Assembly (NCBI GenBank): GCA_008921705.1
Contig: VFFE01007500.1
Location: forward strand, 3,776,618 to 3,840,617
Source: Burhinus oedicnemus
Lineage: Eukaryota; Chordata; Aves; Charadriiformes; Burhinidae
Direction of reading: 5' to 3'
DNA length: 64,000 nucleotides
How positions within the stretch are numbered: position 1 is the stretch's first letter; every line of letters begins with the position of its first letter. The notes below the pieces were generated by a model that made no database searches, had not been told where the DNA came from, and worked only from the letters and a program-made list of their open reading frames with translations. This document shows, piece after piece, positions 12,501-24,221 of the stretch. The position numbers and the translations under genes were made by a program.

Positions 12501-15500
12501 TCACCTCATACATTCGCAGTATAGTGCCATGGTGTCTTTTGCACACCGTGATGCCTTAAGCTGGATGCAGTTCACGAACCCGATCTATGATATAACCACC
12601 AGCTCTGCTACGTTCAGGTATAGCTTGGAAGACTGCCACTGTACATACACTGCACTTGTAGAGGGTGGGATAAGCCATCTACCAATCTTCAATGAAACTC
12701 ATTAAAGAGGCTGAAGTTCTCAGTTGTAACTTGGTATCATGGCTCAGCCTCCATGATTCAAGCGCTTGAGTATGGCCATTATGTGGTCCTCTTAGTTGCT
12801 ACAGCAACAGCAAAGTAAAAAGTCTGTTCATAGTCAATCCTGTTAGCATCCCACCTCTTCAACAGGTATTTCCATAACACACAGAAAACCATAACTTGGT
12901 CATTCAGGATCAAAAACATATGAGACTAAAGTAGCAAGTAAACAGCTGAAGTTGCAATCTGTCAAATTCACAAAAGACGTGCATTTCCTAATCTTTGCAG
13001 GGGTCTGATGTATATACTTTGCGGAGTACAAACAGGGCAGTTACCAAGTGTGGAGATGGAGAGGAACTGAGAGATGTCTCCCTTCAAATAATTACAGTGG
13101 TGAGATTTTCCAGCTTTTTCAATCATGCTGTTGAATGTTTGCCTTTCCTCCAATTAGCAGAGCAAAATATCTTAGAAAAAAATATTTTAGGGGTATAAGA
13201 ATAGAGAGCAGAGAAAGTAAAATGGTGAGTTGCTCTTTACAACTCTGTATTATGGCTACTGTCCTCAGGAGAACACTTTTACCTGGCACCTATGAAGGAA
13301 CAGCTCCCAGTGGGAGAGCAAAAGGGCAAAAATTTCATCTCTCTCCTCGTCAGCCATTCACAAATAATGCTGCTACCCAACCAACTAGCAGCTAAACGGT
13401 GCCCTGCAGAGAGACTCATAGAAAGAAAAGGCTGGAAAGACCAAGTTCATTTAAGGCTACCGCAGATCATCATTCATAAAACAAATTCTGAAAATCCTTG
13501 CCTGTACATAACGGCAGAGAAACCATTTCTTTCAGCCCAGGTTGATTAGATGCTTATCTGTGCACAGGCCTGAAGGTGTTTTACTCCTGTAAACCTATTG
13601 GTGGTCATAAGTAACTGATCACCTCCGTTTTGGTGTAGAAAAGCATAATCAGTTGTTAAAACTAAATTTCACAGCTGGACACTTTTAATCAGTAACTCTT
13701 AAAGCTGCCTCAGAAGAAGTGCAAGGTGGACCTCATTTTCAGTTTTCTGTGCTGTGTTAAATAAGTAAATAAAGAGGATGGCAACTGAGGTAGCTCTGCC
13801 TATTTAGATAACAAATTCAGATCTTGTCTATTCTGGAAAACTCTATGATGACTGAGACACCTAATTAAATTATGACATAACAGGAGATGAGAGTTAAAAC
13901 TGAGCAACTGCAAGGAACAGACATATTTTGACACTCTGATTAATGCTCTTTATTTTTGTTAATCTGTAATTACTTCAGTGAGTACTGAATAATTGAGACG
14001 GGTAAAAAAGTATGTCTTTGTTAGAGAAGATGTGTGTGTCGTCGTCCCCCCCTCCGTTTTTAATTAAGGTGTAGGATTTCACAATGTGGATTTCTGAGGC
14101 CTATTAGAACTGCTCTGAAAATATTAAGTAAGACCAGACTTCACTTTCATGATATTTCCAAGGTTACCCTCACTTTGCCTCAAAACAAACAAACAAAGCA
14201 AGTTCCTCCTAGCTTAGAGTAAAATGTTTTAGTTGTGCTTTACATATAAGAAAAAGCACTTTGGTTTATTTGAAGGTCACCTCTAACGGAAAAGCCCCAG
14301 CTCTGCCTTCAGAGCAAGCCTTCACCTACAGTAGACTATTACAACTCAACACTTTGTGTTATTCACCCTTTCTTAATAAGGGGAGTTTGCTGCAATCTGA
14401 ACGAAGTAAGTAGCTATGTTACATATATCTCTGAGCAGAAAATATCTAGGCACTGCAGCTGAGGGCAACTGAAAGTGCAGTCTCCTTTGAAGAGTGACTT
14501 TGTAAAGATGGCACTGTGTGGTTTCACATCTATTGTCTCTCAATGACTGCTGGGTTGAGTTTACTCAGTTTACAAGTAAAATGATTTTTATTTCTATTTA
14601 ACGCTCCTCCATGCAAATTCAATTGACAAGCTTTAAGTCAAGCCGTGCTCTTTTTCACCCATATATCATCACTCCTAATGAAGACTCTGCATGCCAAATG
14701 CAAGTGGGGAGCTCTAGGGTAAGAGTATGGTTTGAGGGCAACAGGTCAAGTTCTCTCCTAGTATAAATCAGTATTGCTTGCCTACTTTCAGTGGAGGCAT
14801 TCCCATGTAGACCAGCTGAGGATATGGCTAAATGAAGACACATTCTTAAAGTGGGAAGCTAAGTAACTGCCCTGCTGGTGATACAGAACCAAAGGAGAAC
14901 TAAAGTCATTCTCCCCAGCCCATGCTGCTTCAGATAGCAATAAAAAGGTAATATGTTTATTGCTAATACAGGACTGCAAATAGAGCCTGAGAGCAGAGAA
15001 TGTCTTAAACAATATGTCATTGTCCCACAGCCAATTTTCAGAGTAAAACCACAGACTAATGTGAACATTTCACAACGCAGACATTTGACAAAGAAAGGAT
15101 ATTTCTTCTGGAGTAACGTTTAGGCCCTGACACCAATACAACATATTTCCCAATGACAAAAAAATCTTGTAAACCACAAAGGACAAGGACACAGGATTAC
15201 ACAAGTTAAAGACAGAAGAAGAAACCCACAAAGCAGAAATATTAAGGCCACCTGTGCACTAGAGAAATGCACAGTCACCACAGGCAAACAGGATATATCC
15301 CTTATTAATATTACATATAATAAAACACACACATATGCATAACAGACACTTGATTTTGCTCTAGAGAAGCAGAACCAGAAGAATGAAGATAAGGTAAAAC
15401 CTTTGTGGCCAGCCTACAGTAAAAAGCTCTAGCCTGAATCCTAGCAGCTCTTAGCAGCCTGTCAACAAGACACCAGAGGGAAAACAGAGGTCCCCATGTA

Positions 15501-15577
15501 GATCCCTACCAAAGTCACAACAGGATTCCAAGGTGAATACTCCCAACGTGAAGGGGAGAAAAAGAAAACACTGAAGG

Positions 15578-15656
15578 ACAAGTTGCTAAGGTTTTAACCT
15601 GAAACCTAACAACGAAGCACAAGTTGCCAAGGTTTTAACCTGAGACCTAACAGCAG
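15578..15656 (+). repeat. tandem duplication, 41-bp period
   Basis: ACAAGTTGCTAAGGTTTTAA at 15578 recurs as ACAAGTTGCCAAGGTTTTAA at 15619, and the shared continuation CCTGA-ACCTAACA follows in both copies. About 1.9 copies with only a few differences, so the duplication is fairly recent. Confidence 0.9.
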
Positions 15657-17944
15657 CCACAGACATTTGTTTAATCTTTCAGGTGCTCATTAGTGTCAAG
15701 CCCCTGTGGCAGCCTCCATACTGTCTCTCTATACTGTAGCTGGCTGAAGGCAGAGGTATATACCATCCTAATGAGCTACAAGGAGGGTGATGTGCGTCAT
15801 TGGCTTCTGTTTCAATCTTGGCAATCTAAGTGTAAAAGCCTTGCAACAGCTTCTGATTCTGCTGACATTTAATTAGCCGGTGTCATTTTGATGCCATAGC
15901 CTGTCTCATCAGGATGATAACTACAAAACAACATGTGGAGCATAAAAGTTCTATGAGAAGTTTCAGGTCTGGCAGCCAAGGATACGAGTCCCCTGACAGT
16001 CACGGTTCCTGAGACTGGTCCCCATTAGCCCTTTGTTTTGGCACTGCTATCAGCAAGAGCTTCTCTGTTAAGGAAAGAGAAACAAAAAAAACCAAACCCA
16101 AAAAACTGCAAACCTCAGCAAAGCCTTGCAAAAACCGACATCTTTAGCTCTAAAAATTCTACCTGTCCTATAGAAAGGGAGCATCCTTATTGCACAAACT
16201 CACAGCTGTTCATCCTGAAGGATGGGTTTACCCTAAAGGATCATCTTCTGGCCTCAAAAAGTAGTCCTGTTTATTTAAGTATGTACAGCATTTTTCTCCG
16301 TTTGCCATCAGGTGCTTGGGAAAACAATCTCCAATAATACCTACCAATTGCTGCTTGCTCACATCAGCTGCAAAATTTGAAAATGGTCAATGCTACACAA
16401 AATGTGACTGATCTGTATTTTCACTCAATATAACCAGTGATTCTGGTACAGTACATCCATTTACACGAGACAAGCTCAGACCTTTTTGTATTTGGGTCTT
16501 TTTTCTAGAATCCTTTTGTCATACACTAAAGACACCTCTTTTAGAGTGCACCAGTCAGAGATGTATAAAAATCCAAATGAATCAAGTTGTTTCGTTCACA
16601 GAACAGAATCAACTCAAAATCTTTGTCAGCAGAACCTAGGCACAATCTAATGTTTTGTAAAGACAGACACTTATGGGACTAATGGGCCACAGCTCCATTT
16701 TTGAGCAAAGCATCTACCTGAGGCAGAGGATGGGCAGAAAGAGGCCAGCAAGCTTAAAAATCCACTGAACCAGTGTGGTCTCTCCAGATCTCAGCTGTTC
16801 TGGAGGATCCTTGCTGGAGCTGAAAGCTGCTTCCCAACTGGATGAGGATAAGCCTATCTTTTAAAGCAAAATGCTCTGAGGACTCACACCTCCCACATGG
16901 GCAGGGAGATCTCTTTTAGGCAAATGTTACGGGCCAATAACGGTAACACCGCCATCAAGGGTGAAGGTGCTCTTGCAAGACTTTTCCACTTGGCTTCTGT
17001 TCATCTCTTTGCCATGGTATAACCATGATACTAGCATTTCAGCCAGTTAATGCCCACTGCAGACTACTGGGGGTTGTAACTGGTTCCACCCATTCCCTAT
17101 CCTAAATAGCCTTCCAGGTGTTTCTTTGCTGTGTCTTATAGAAGGTGCTTGTCAATGCACAGTATTAAGTAAATAATTTCTGCCTTCTTCACCAATGTTT
17201 CTTTTTATACAGTGAAATTTCACCCCAAATTTACCCCTCACCACAGTCACACTTACTTCACGCAGAATACTGTTTTGTTTGCCTAAGGAAAACTGAGCCA
17301 GTTCAGACAGCTTTGGATTCTCATGCTAAAGGAAAAGTTACATGCAGTGATCCTATCTCATGTTTGGAGGTACACATTCAGAGTGTTACTTCTCGTGTTC
17401 TCCGTATATTAAACCATGGAAAATCTGCTCCCAACATTTTAAGCAAGGTCTTGCCATGGAATGCTTTGTCCTGACTTGGTTTATATGCGGGTCAAGACAA
17501 ATGGATGGGTACAAAAATTCACATTTACTTTATAGTATATGTTTTAATAAATGTATTTTATTTTATGCATGCACACACAAACACAAGGGAGAAGGAGGAC
17601 CAAGGTCTAAGTTCATCTGTCTAAATGTTAAAATTCATCTAAGTGAAGGAAAGCCGGCAGCTGCTCCAAGCTACAACACCAAAAATAACTACCCACAAAA
17701 AAACTGAAGCCTTACAATACCTCCCTCACACACATGCACATACTTGTATCCATTATCTTATAAAAGCTCTTCTTGCCTTAACAACCCATAATATTAGCAG
17801 CACAGGAAAGTTTATTTGAAAAACATATGTTAGCATGATCTCCTTAAAAGACTCTTGGAGTACTAATGTGCTCAGTGCATAAGCACTTCTCAACTGTACT
17901 ACCAGATAAATGTCAATTTTCTCTATTAGTAAAGTAGCTGGGAT

Positions 17945-18140
17945 TGAGTGACCATAAGAGGAAACCCAATGTGGCAGTTAAAGCAAAGCACTGGGGATCA
18001 AGCAAGTTGTATTCACTTCCCATAACAGCTAATGACTTATGGTTTACACCTACTTCTGGCTTGGTGTCTTTACCTGTAACACTGGATAATACCACCTACT
18101 TTAAGAGAGGGGGAAACAAAATTAATGAAAGCTTTTAACT
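17945..18140 (+). repeat. MIR-type SINE relic
   Basis: GCACTGGGGATCAAG, then CTTGGTGTCTTTACCTGTAA and CACTGGATAATACCACCTAC follow the order of the MIR core (cctcagtttcctcatctgtaaaatgggataataatacctac). Sense on the plus strand, heavily diverged. Confidence 0.5.
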
Positions 18141-18189
18141 GTTCCAAAATCCTATAAAAAGGAAGATTAATTATTTAAATATTTCTGAA

Positions 18190-18300
18190 ATTACTATTAT
18201 TATTGTCATTTATCTGTTCTGCTGTAGTATACAAGAGTCCTAGAACCACGCAGTTCTAGGCGCAGAACAAATGCGGAAAATAAAGCTCCTCCCAGCCCTT
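18190..18300 (-). repeat. ancient amniote interspersed repeat fragment
   Basis: A TATTATTATTGTCATTTAT run leads into GTTCTAGGCGCAGAACAAAT and CTCCTCCCAGCCCTT. This resembles the reverse orientation of the relic seen at 7505-7580 (tgctaggcgctgtacaaacac ... tccctgcccc). It lies directly behind the MIR relic, as in other sauropsid loci. Confidence 0.5.
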
Positions 18301-19174
18301 GCTGTACTCAAACCTGATGAAAGATATAGAAAGACCTGCTAATCAGAAACCCAGAGAAACAAAAGGCTTTGTGCTTCTTACAATTTTACATATTTGGATA
18401 GCTAAATTTTTTAAAACTGACTTTAGTTGCTCAAGAATCAAACCAGCCCTATTTTAAATGTCAAAAATAGTAACTTTTAAAAAATAGCCTGTAGTGTACC
18501 ACTACTCCCAAACTATAAATCCATGCTATCAATTATTACGATTTTAATTGCATAGTTAGCAAATATTTTTCATGTGTGTACTCTAATATGCAATATACTG
18601 CATAAAGTAAACACGGCAATAAGACATTAGTTTGATAAAGCTTGCCAAGTTTGATAAAGAAATCTTGATTCTGCTATTAATATATTTAATATATTAACAA
18701 ATATATAAGGCTGAATGACTTATTTTGCTCATTTAAACTTAGCACCAGAGAGGAAGGAGTACGTCTTACTCATTATGTCCAATTGCTACAGTATGCTTAG
18801 TAGTACCTGAAGCAAGAACCTTACAATTCACAGCAAATCCGGCCGCCTGTTCCTCAGTTTATTTTAAGAACTTATCAATGGAAGAACACTTCCAACTGTG
18901 TTAGTCTATCAGAAGATAGCCTGCTTCAAGCTTGTGTTCATTTATGCTGTATAACTGCACTAATATCAAGCAGCGTTAATTTCTTCTAACCTTATGGGGT
19001 GGAGGAAATCACTTTTCATTAAGCCTTGGCACCACCAGGAAATTATAAAAGTATAAGTAGTTTTGGTACTCCCTTGGGATTTAAGTTTTTAGCATAACCT
19101 CATAAAAAACCCCACCCTTCTATTTACCTGCAGGTTACAAAGGTATTGTGGAATTCCAAGACCTAGGCTCCCTC

Positions 19175-19235
19175 TCCAGCAAGGCATTTAAGCATACGCT
19201 TAAAATTGAGCAGCTGAGTAAACATTTTGCTTGTG
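19175..19235 (+). repeat. ancient amniote repeat fragment
   Basis: AGCAAGGCATTTAAGCATAC followed by GCTTAAAATTGAGCAGCTGA matches the reptile/bird relic phrase agcaaagcacttaagcacatgcttaactttaagca. Name not certain. Confidence 0.5.
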
Positions 19236-20390
19236 TGAGAGCACATAATATCCATCATGAAAGGGGTGACAAAAGGGGTCAATATCCCTATGCTCCTGCA
19301 ACAGCTTTGGGAACCAGACGGAGGAAGTCACAAGGCATAGAAAATTCAAAAATTTTGTTAGTTACCACAGGACCCTGTGGTTATAACCAGTGCCTTATCT
19401 TCCTTCATAGTAAATGTAAAGGGGTCATGAACCTCATAGAAATACTACTAACTCCAAGAAAGCTTTATTTACTTTACAAACTACTGAAATACTTCATTAT
19501 AACTAACAGGTAGCAAGCTCAAGTAGTCACCTGAAAAGCCAGAGGGTTTCTTTAGCCTTTTATGATTTCGGTTTTTTGGGTAGCCATTTAAAAACTTGAT
19601 TCTCCTACACTAATGCTTCTGCACATAAGAAGTGAGTTAAGTATGAAACTTTTTTTGTGCTACTATGTCAAAAGCTTTTGTAATCTCTACAGAGACATCC
19701 CATTATGATGAAGGCCCTTTGTGGACAGCCTTACTAACTCTGCAAAACAAAGTGCAGCCTGCTTTAACAGGATCTTTTAAAAGGACAGCAATAAAAATAC
19801 CACACCAATTTCTTTTGACTGAGGCTGGAAGAGGTGTAAGAGCTGCTGGAACTATCCATAACACACCACTGGCTTGGCTCTGAGCATGACATTTGAACAA
19901 GACAAAGAAAACAGAATCTCCTCCGCAGATTTTCAAGAGAATTGTGAATGCTCTCTATCTAGCAATAATAGTCTTATTTTTCCAGGATGTGACCTCAAGT
20001 ACCAGTTTGAGTCACTCCTCCACAAGCAGCCGTAGAAGAGTTATGTCTGGAAGGAGCCCTACCCCAGAGGCAGGCTGCAGAGTAGGGGTGCAGGTCAGGG
20101 CAGTTCCTCATGGATAAGTCAATTCTGCTTTCTCTCAGTGGCACTCCCTTCTCCTCTCTGCTAATAATAGGCTGAACGGGAAAAGCGAGGAGCAGCAGTG
20201 TCCAGACAGCCTGGAGTCAGTGCAGGGGAAACAGCACAGCTATGGCACGTGGCATAGAGGATTAAGAAACAAAGGAAAGAAAAGAGGAGACAGAGAAACA
20301 CACAGAAGAGACATGATAACTGTCATGACACGGCATATTTAACAGTCAGCCTCTTACCATCATGTCGCAGGCTGCTGTGCCCATGCACCT

Positions 20391-20480
20391 CTGTGTGTGT
20401 GTGTGTGACGTACACGTGTGCGTGCGTTTGCGTGACGTATGTGTGTGCACATGCACTTGCATACGTGTGCCTGTGTATAC
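20391..20480 (+). repeat. TG/CA-rich microsatellite, degenerate
   Basis: Starts as pure (TG)n at 20391-20407, then alternates purine-pyrimidine with CG steps (ACGTGTGCGTGCG, GTGACGTATGTGTG). Such alternation can adopt left-handed DNA. It also generates artefactual TH-repeat open frames on the minus strand. Confidence 0.9.
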
Positions 20481-22783
20481 ATTTGAGGAAGGGTTTGGGA
20501 GGCTGTAAAGGAGATTTACTAACAGAAATCTCAGCCTTGCTTGTGTCATATTTATAACTTTCTATGCACTGTGGGTCAAACATTTACAAGAATGCCTTTT
20601 GCTTCTGGTAAAATCAACCACAGGAAGGGCAAGGAAGGATGTAGTGGTGGCAAAATGCAGAACCCACCATCGCTCTGAAGAGTGCAACGACAAAAACTGA
20701 AAGTCTGAGCTCCCCAAAATAAACTGTCTGTGTTTGAGGGCTGTAACAGCAAAAAGAGGAACTCTTGGTCTTGATTCTGCTATTACAGAGGGACCAAAAA
20801 GCTGTAACTAGAGCAAGTGGTCACAAGCAAGTGGCAGGAAAGTGACTGAAGAGCCACACTGGTTGTAGACAAAAATAAAGTCAGATGAACTGTGAAACTG
20901 TAAGGAGCACAGCAAATAAATATTATGTAAATTAGGTCAGCCAAGCTGAGTGGAAGACCCAGCCACCAAAAAGTCACTTCGACATAGCAAAGCATAAGAG
21001 GGTGTTTGGAGAGTGGAGCCAGCAAAGGAACCTGGCAACAATGGCCTTACTGAGAAGGGACGACACTCGTATCCTGCCCATCCCAGGGCAAGCAAAAGGG
21101 CACACGTGGAAAGAGTGTAGGGTTAAAGATCAGCAGTCCTGTGCCAAGAATCATAGCTTTTCATTCGCAGAGGAGAGAGGAAGGCCCCAGATTGCCTGCC
21201 CTTCCATTGCTTTGTTTTGGTAGGGAGCTCAACATGGGTGCAAAGCTATTGTAAACAGACACATGTACTGTGTTACAGAAATGCAAGAAGAGGAAAACAG
21301 TCCCTTTTTAAAAAAAAGACGGATATTTTTACAGCATACAGAGCCAAGCATGCCATTTAATTCTACAGAACAGGAAGGAGCTCACTAAATTGCTGCCATG
21401 AGCCTTATGCAACCAAAATCTTGACTACAGATCAGGCATTTGGAATAGCTGTGGAGTGGCTTCATGGGCCTCCCCAGCACCCTGTATATGCATCTAGGGA
21501 CAGAGCTTTATCTACACCTCAGCTAGCTAATGTACCCTTGGCAGTGACCTCTCTGGTAAAATGACCCCAGCAGTCACTTCATACATAGTTCTAAGACTAT
21601 ATTCTACTCCCCAAAATTTGTTTTCCGTTGTCATGAGCCCCGTTAAGTCACCTAACACAAACTGTAGGCAGAATACATAAAATACCAACATTTTGATTTG
21701 GCTGACAGGTATTTAAATTTTCAAGGAGTAAATAGTCACACAAGGTAAGGTGCTACAGATACTTTCTAAAAATTCTGTCATCTTTGGTGGGTATCTTATG
21801 TACATACAGCACAAGAGTGGAATATGGTCACCCATAACAACATAATAACAAGACTTATTTATTTAAATGTGCTGCAAGCATGCAAGCATAATTCAGTAAC
21901 TGTTTTTCCATTCCTTGCTCGAAAGAAACATTGCATAATACTAGCGTAACTATAGATCGCTTTCTTTTCTTTTTCCATTGAGTATTCAACTCTTAACAAC
22001 ACTTAGGTATAATGAATGTGGAACACTCCCTATCCCTATCTGTTTATTTCTTCTTACTTAATAAAAACATTTTTTTAAAAATTTGGCCCTTATACGACAT
22101 ATCAAGTGCTATAATTTATGATATAATAATAATAAAAAAACCCCAATGTGGTCTTTACTTTTTTCATTTAAAAAACTCTTTTCAATACTCTTAACACAAT
22201 TGAAAAATAAACTATTTTTGATACTAACTGCTCTGAAGAAATAATATCCCATTAAATAAAAATCTTCAGTGTCCATTTTACCTTTACCAGTAGAGAAGCA
22301 AAAATGATCAGAAAAAGCTTGAGGGCACTACAACGTAATTCAAAAGGAGAAAAGTGAAAAGGTCCAATTATTCTTATTGGCTAATTAATATATCTAAAAT
22401 AATATGAATCTTCTCAATTCAAATTCACTTGGTGTGCTACTATTTAAATACACCGATAATGATAACTTGATTTATGATTTGATTGATATGAACGAGCTGT
22501 TAATGTTAAAAGAAGACAAAACTAAGTGTACATTAACCGCTTTGCTCTACATCATTATTTCACCCAAAGAGAGCCTACCAAATCCTGTAGAGTGCCTACT
22601 CATACAGTGAGACTGCTCGATTGTCCTGCTCTCAGCAGCTTTCCAGATAAAGTCATGCTGTACACAAACATGAGCCAGAAATCACAAGAAGGGAAAACTC
22701 CCCTTATCAAAAGGTTAGGTTGTGTGTGGAGTTTAACCATGTCATGCTTTTCTGGAAGCAGTCACACAACAAATAAGACATAC

Positions 22784-22903
22784 CTGGTGTGCCAAAATAT
22801 AGATATTATGGCCAACATCTTTTGGTGAGATGCCATCATCTCCATTCTCCTCCTCATGGTCGCATTCGAGGCCTTGGTTATATGCATTCTTCATCACATC
22901 CAC
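22784..22903 (-). CDS. ITPR2: ITPR2 window exon 8 (coupling region)
   Basis: 40 codons, phase 0 at both ends: [20 protein letters not shown], then GDDGI, then [15 protein letters not shown]. The acidic EEENGDD loop is the variable part; the flanks [11 protein letters not shown] and [11 protein letters not shown] are conserved. Acceptor TGTTACAG|GTGGAT; donor CACCAG|GTATGT. The next exon is 18 kb downstream on the transcript. Confidence 0.96.
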
Positions 22904-24125
22904 CTGTAACACAAACCCAACCAAGGAGAGATGAAATAATTGTCATTCTCAGAGAAAAAGCACCGAACACTGTGCTTGAACATGTTCGCTTTGTTCAGCT
23001 CAAGCCTGGATGGGTGCCCTCCCGTCCTGCAAGAAGAGCAAGCAGTCTGAGAAATACTTTCTGAATAAAGACAAGCTTGAAGTATTTATGAAGCTCCAAA
23101 CTGCTACATCTCTCATCAGCAAAACTTCTGCAACCACAAGAAAGGAACAGGGATGCTGAGCCTTTCTTAACAGGTATATTCACAAATGCTTTTAAAGACA
23201 GATCTACAGATACCACGGGTAGGGTCTTGTGGCACTTAGCATGCAACTGTGATCTCTGTCTGGCTAGAGCTGGCTGCAACTTCACTCAGCGTTCTCCACA
23301 CAGTTTAACAGAAAAAAAACCACTAAACCAAAAAGAAAAGGAAGATCCAGATCTGGGCAGAGTGCTGGGGTAATTCCAAAATATTCAAAAGCCTCTTACA
23401 GGACCGACAGGGGGTAATCCTCCATTCCCCATGCAGGGCCTGATCCTGCAGTTGTATCTTAGGGACGGCCTCATCATGCTGACATGCCACCATGGTGATG
23501 ACTCCCCGAAACCAGCAGACTACCGGGTTCTGCCCAAGTGCAGGGGCTGATGCCCACAGATCTCCTCAGAAAACAGGTTTTTCAGTTGCTGCTGTTATGG
23601 TCAATTGGATTGGAAACAGTATCTTCAGACTTACCATCTATTTAAAATTCCTGGATACCTACACAAGTATTATGGTTGTTCCAAAATACAGAAACAACTG
23701 CTTGTAACTCTGTCTGTTTGCTCATGAGACATATATGTATAACATACAACATACATACATATAGTATATATATTATATGTCTACACACACACTTCTGTTA
23801 GCACTGTTTCACAAACTGTACAAGCTTAATTTCCCAGTCCCTGACAAAGTGTACTTGAAGACAGTCTACCAGAGTATGATAATTTAGTTAGGAAACAATT
23901 ACAGAAAAGTGCTTGGAACGGATAAAAATAATGAAGTCGTAAAGACTGAAATCATGCATGCTTGATCCTTTTAAAGTACTTCTTGTGAATTAGTACTATC
24001 CTGATGCATTGTGTCACTATATGCTGCCAACACTTTTCAGCTTAGATGCAGATAATTTTAAAAACGTTTTAATGACAGATTTTTTTTCAGCGAAAAGATT
24101 TATGAATATTCAGAAGTTTTCTCAC
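22904..24125 (-). other. ITPR2 intron 7 (window numbering)
   Basis: 1,222 bp between exons 7 and 8. Contains a CCTGATCCTGCAGTT phrase near 23440 typical of ancient amniote relics, and an AT/ACAT-rich simple tract at 23728-23792. Nothing else recognised. Confidence 0.65.
23728..23792 (+). repeat. AT-rich simple repeat
   Basis: ACATATATGTATAACATACA, ACATACATACATATAG, then TATATATTATATG and CACACACAC. Low-complexity TA/CA microsatellite. Confidence 0.85.
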
Positions 24126-24221
24126 CAGTTCTCTTGGTCTCATGTTGAAAAGGATTCTTTCCGCATTCTCACTGTCGTGCCTGCTTTCCATAATAGCCAG
24201 CAAAAGCTTGGAGGCATTGTT
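24126..24221 (-). CDS. ITPR2: ITPR2 window exon 7 (coupling region)
   Basis: 32 codons, phase 0 at both ends: [20 protein letters not shown] then [12 protein letters not shown]. The sequence is nearly invariant across IP3 receptors, and [13 protein letters not shown] is diagnostic. Acceptor TATCTCTAG|AACAAT with a weak pyrimidine tract; donor GAACTG|GTGAGA. Helical segment at the end of the RIH-associated domain. Confidence 0.96.

Larger units (their letters stand above)
4754..22783 (-). other. ITPR2 intron 8 (window numbering), 18.0 kb
   Basis: 18,030 bp between exons 8 and 9. Contents seen: MIR-like relics at about 5550-5665 and 17945-18140; amniote relics at about 7505-7580, 9455-9500, 18190-18300 and 19175-19235; a 41-bp tandem duplication at 15578-15656; a TG-rich microsatellite at 20391-20480. 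No additional gene or RNA gene was recognised. The stretches 5.7-7.5, 7.6-9.4, 9.5-15.5 and 15.7-17.9 kb hold nothing I can name. Confidence 0.6.

Noticed and set aside
20323..20583. Minus-strand frames with TH/HT repeats
   Set aside because: Translation of the TG microsatellite.
4754..22783. Possible missing ITPR2 exon in the 18-kb intron
   Set aside because: Exons 8 and 9 join in the continuous family sequence (YILAHQ to LARHNK), so none is missing.
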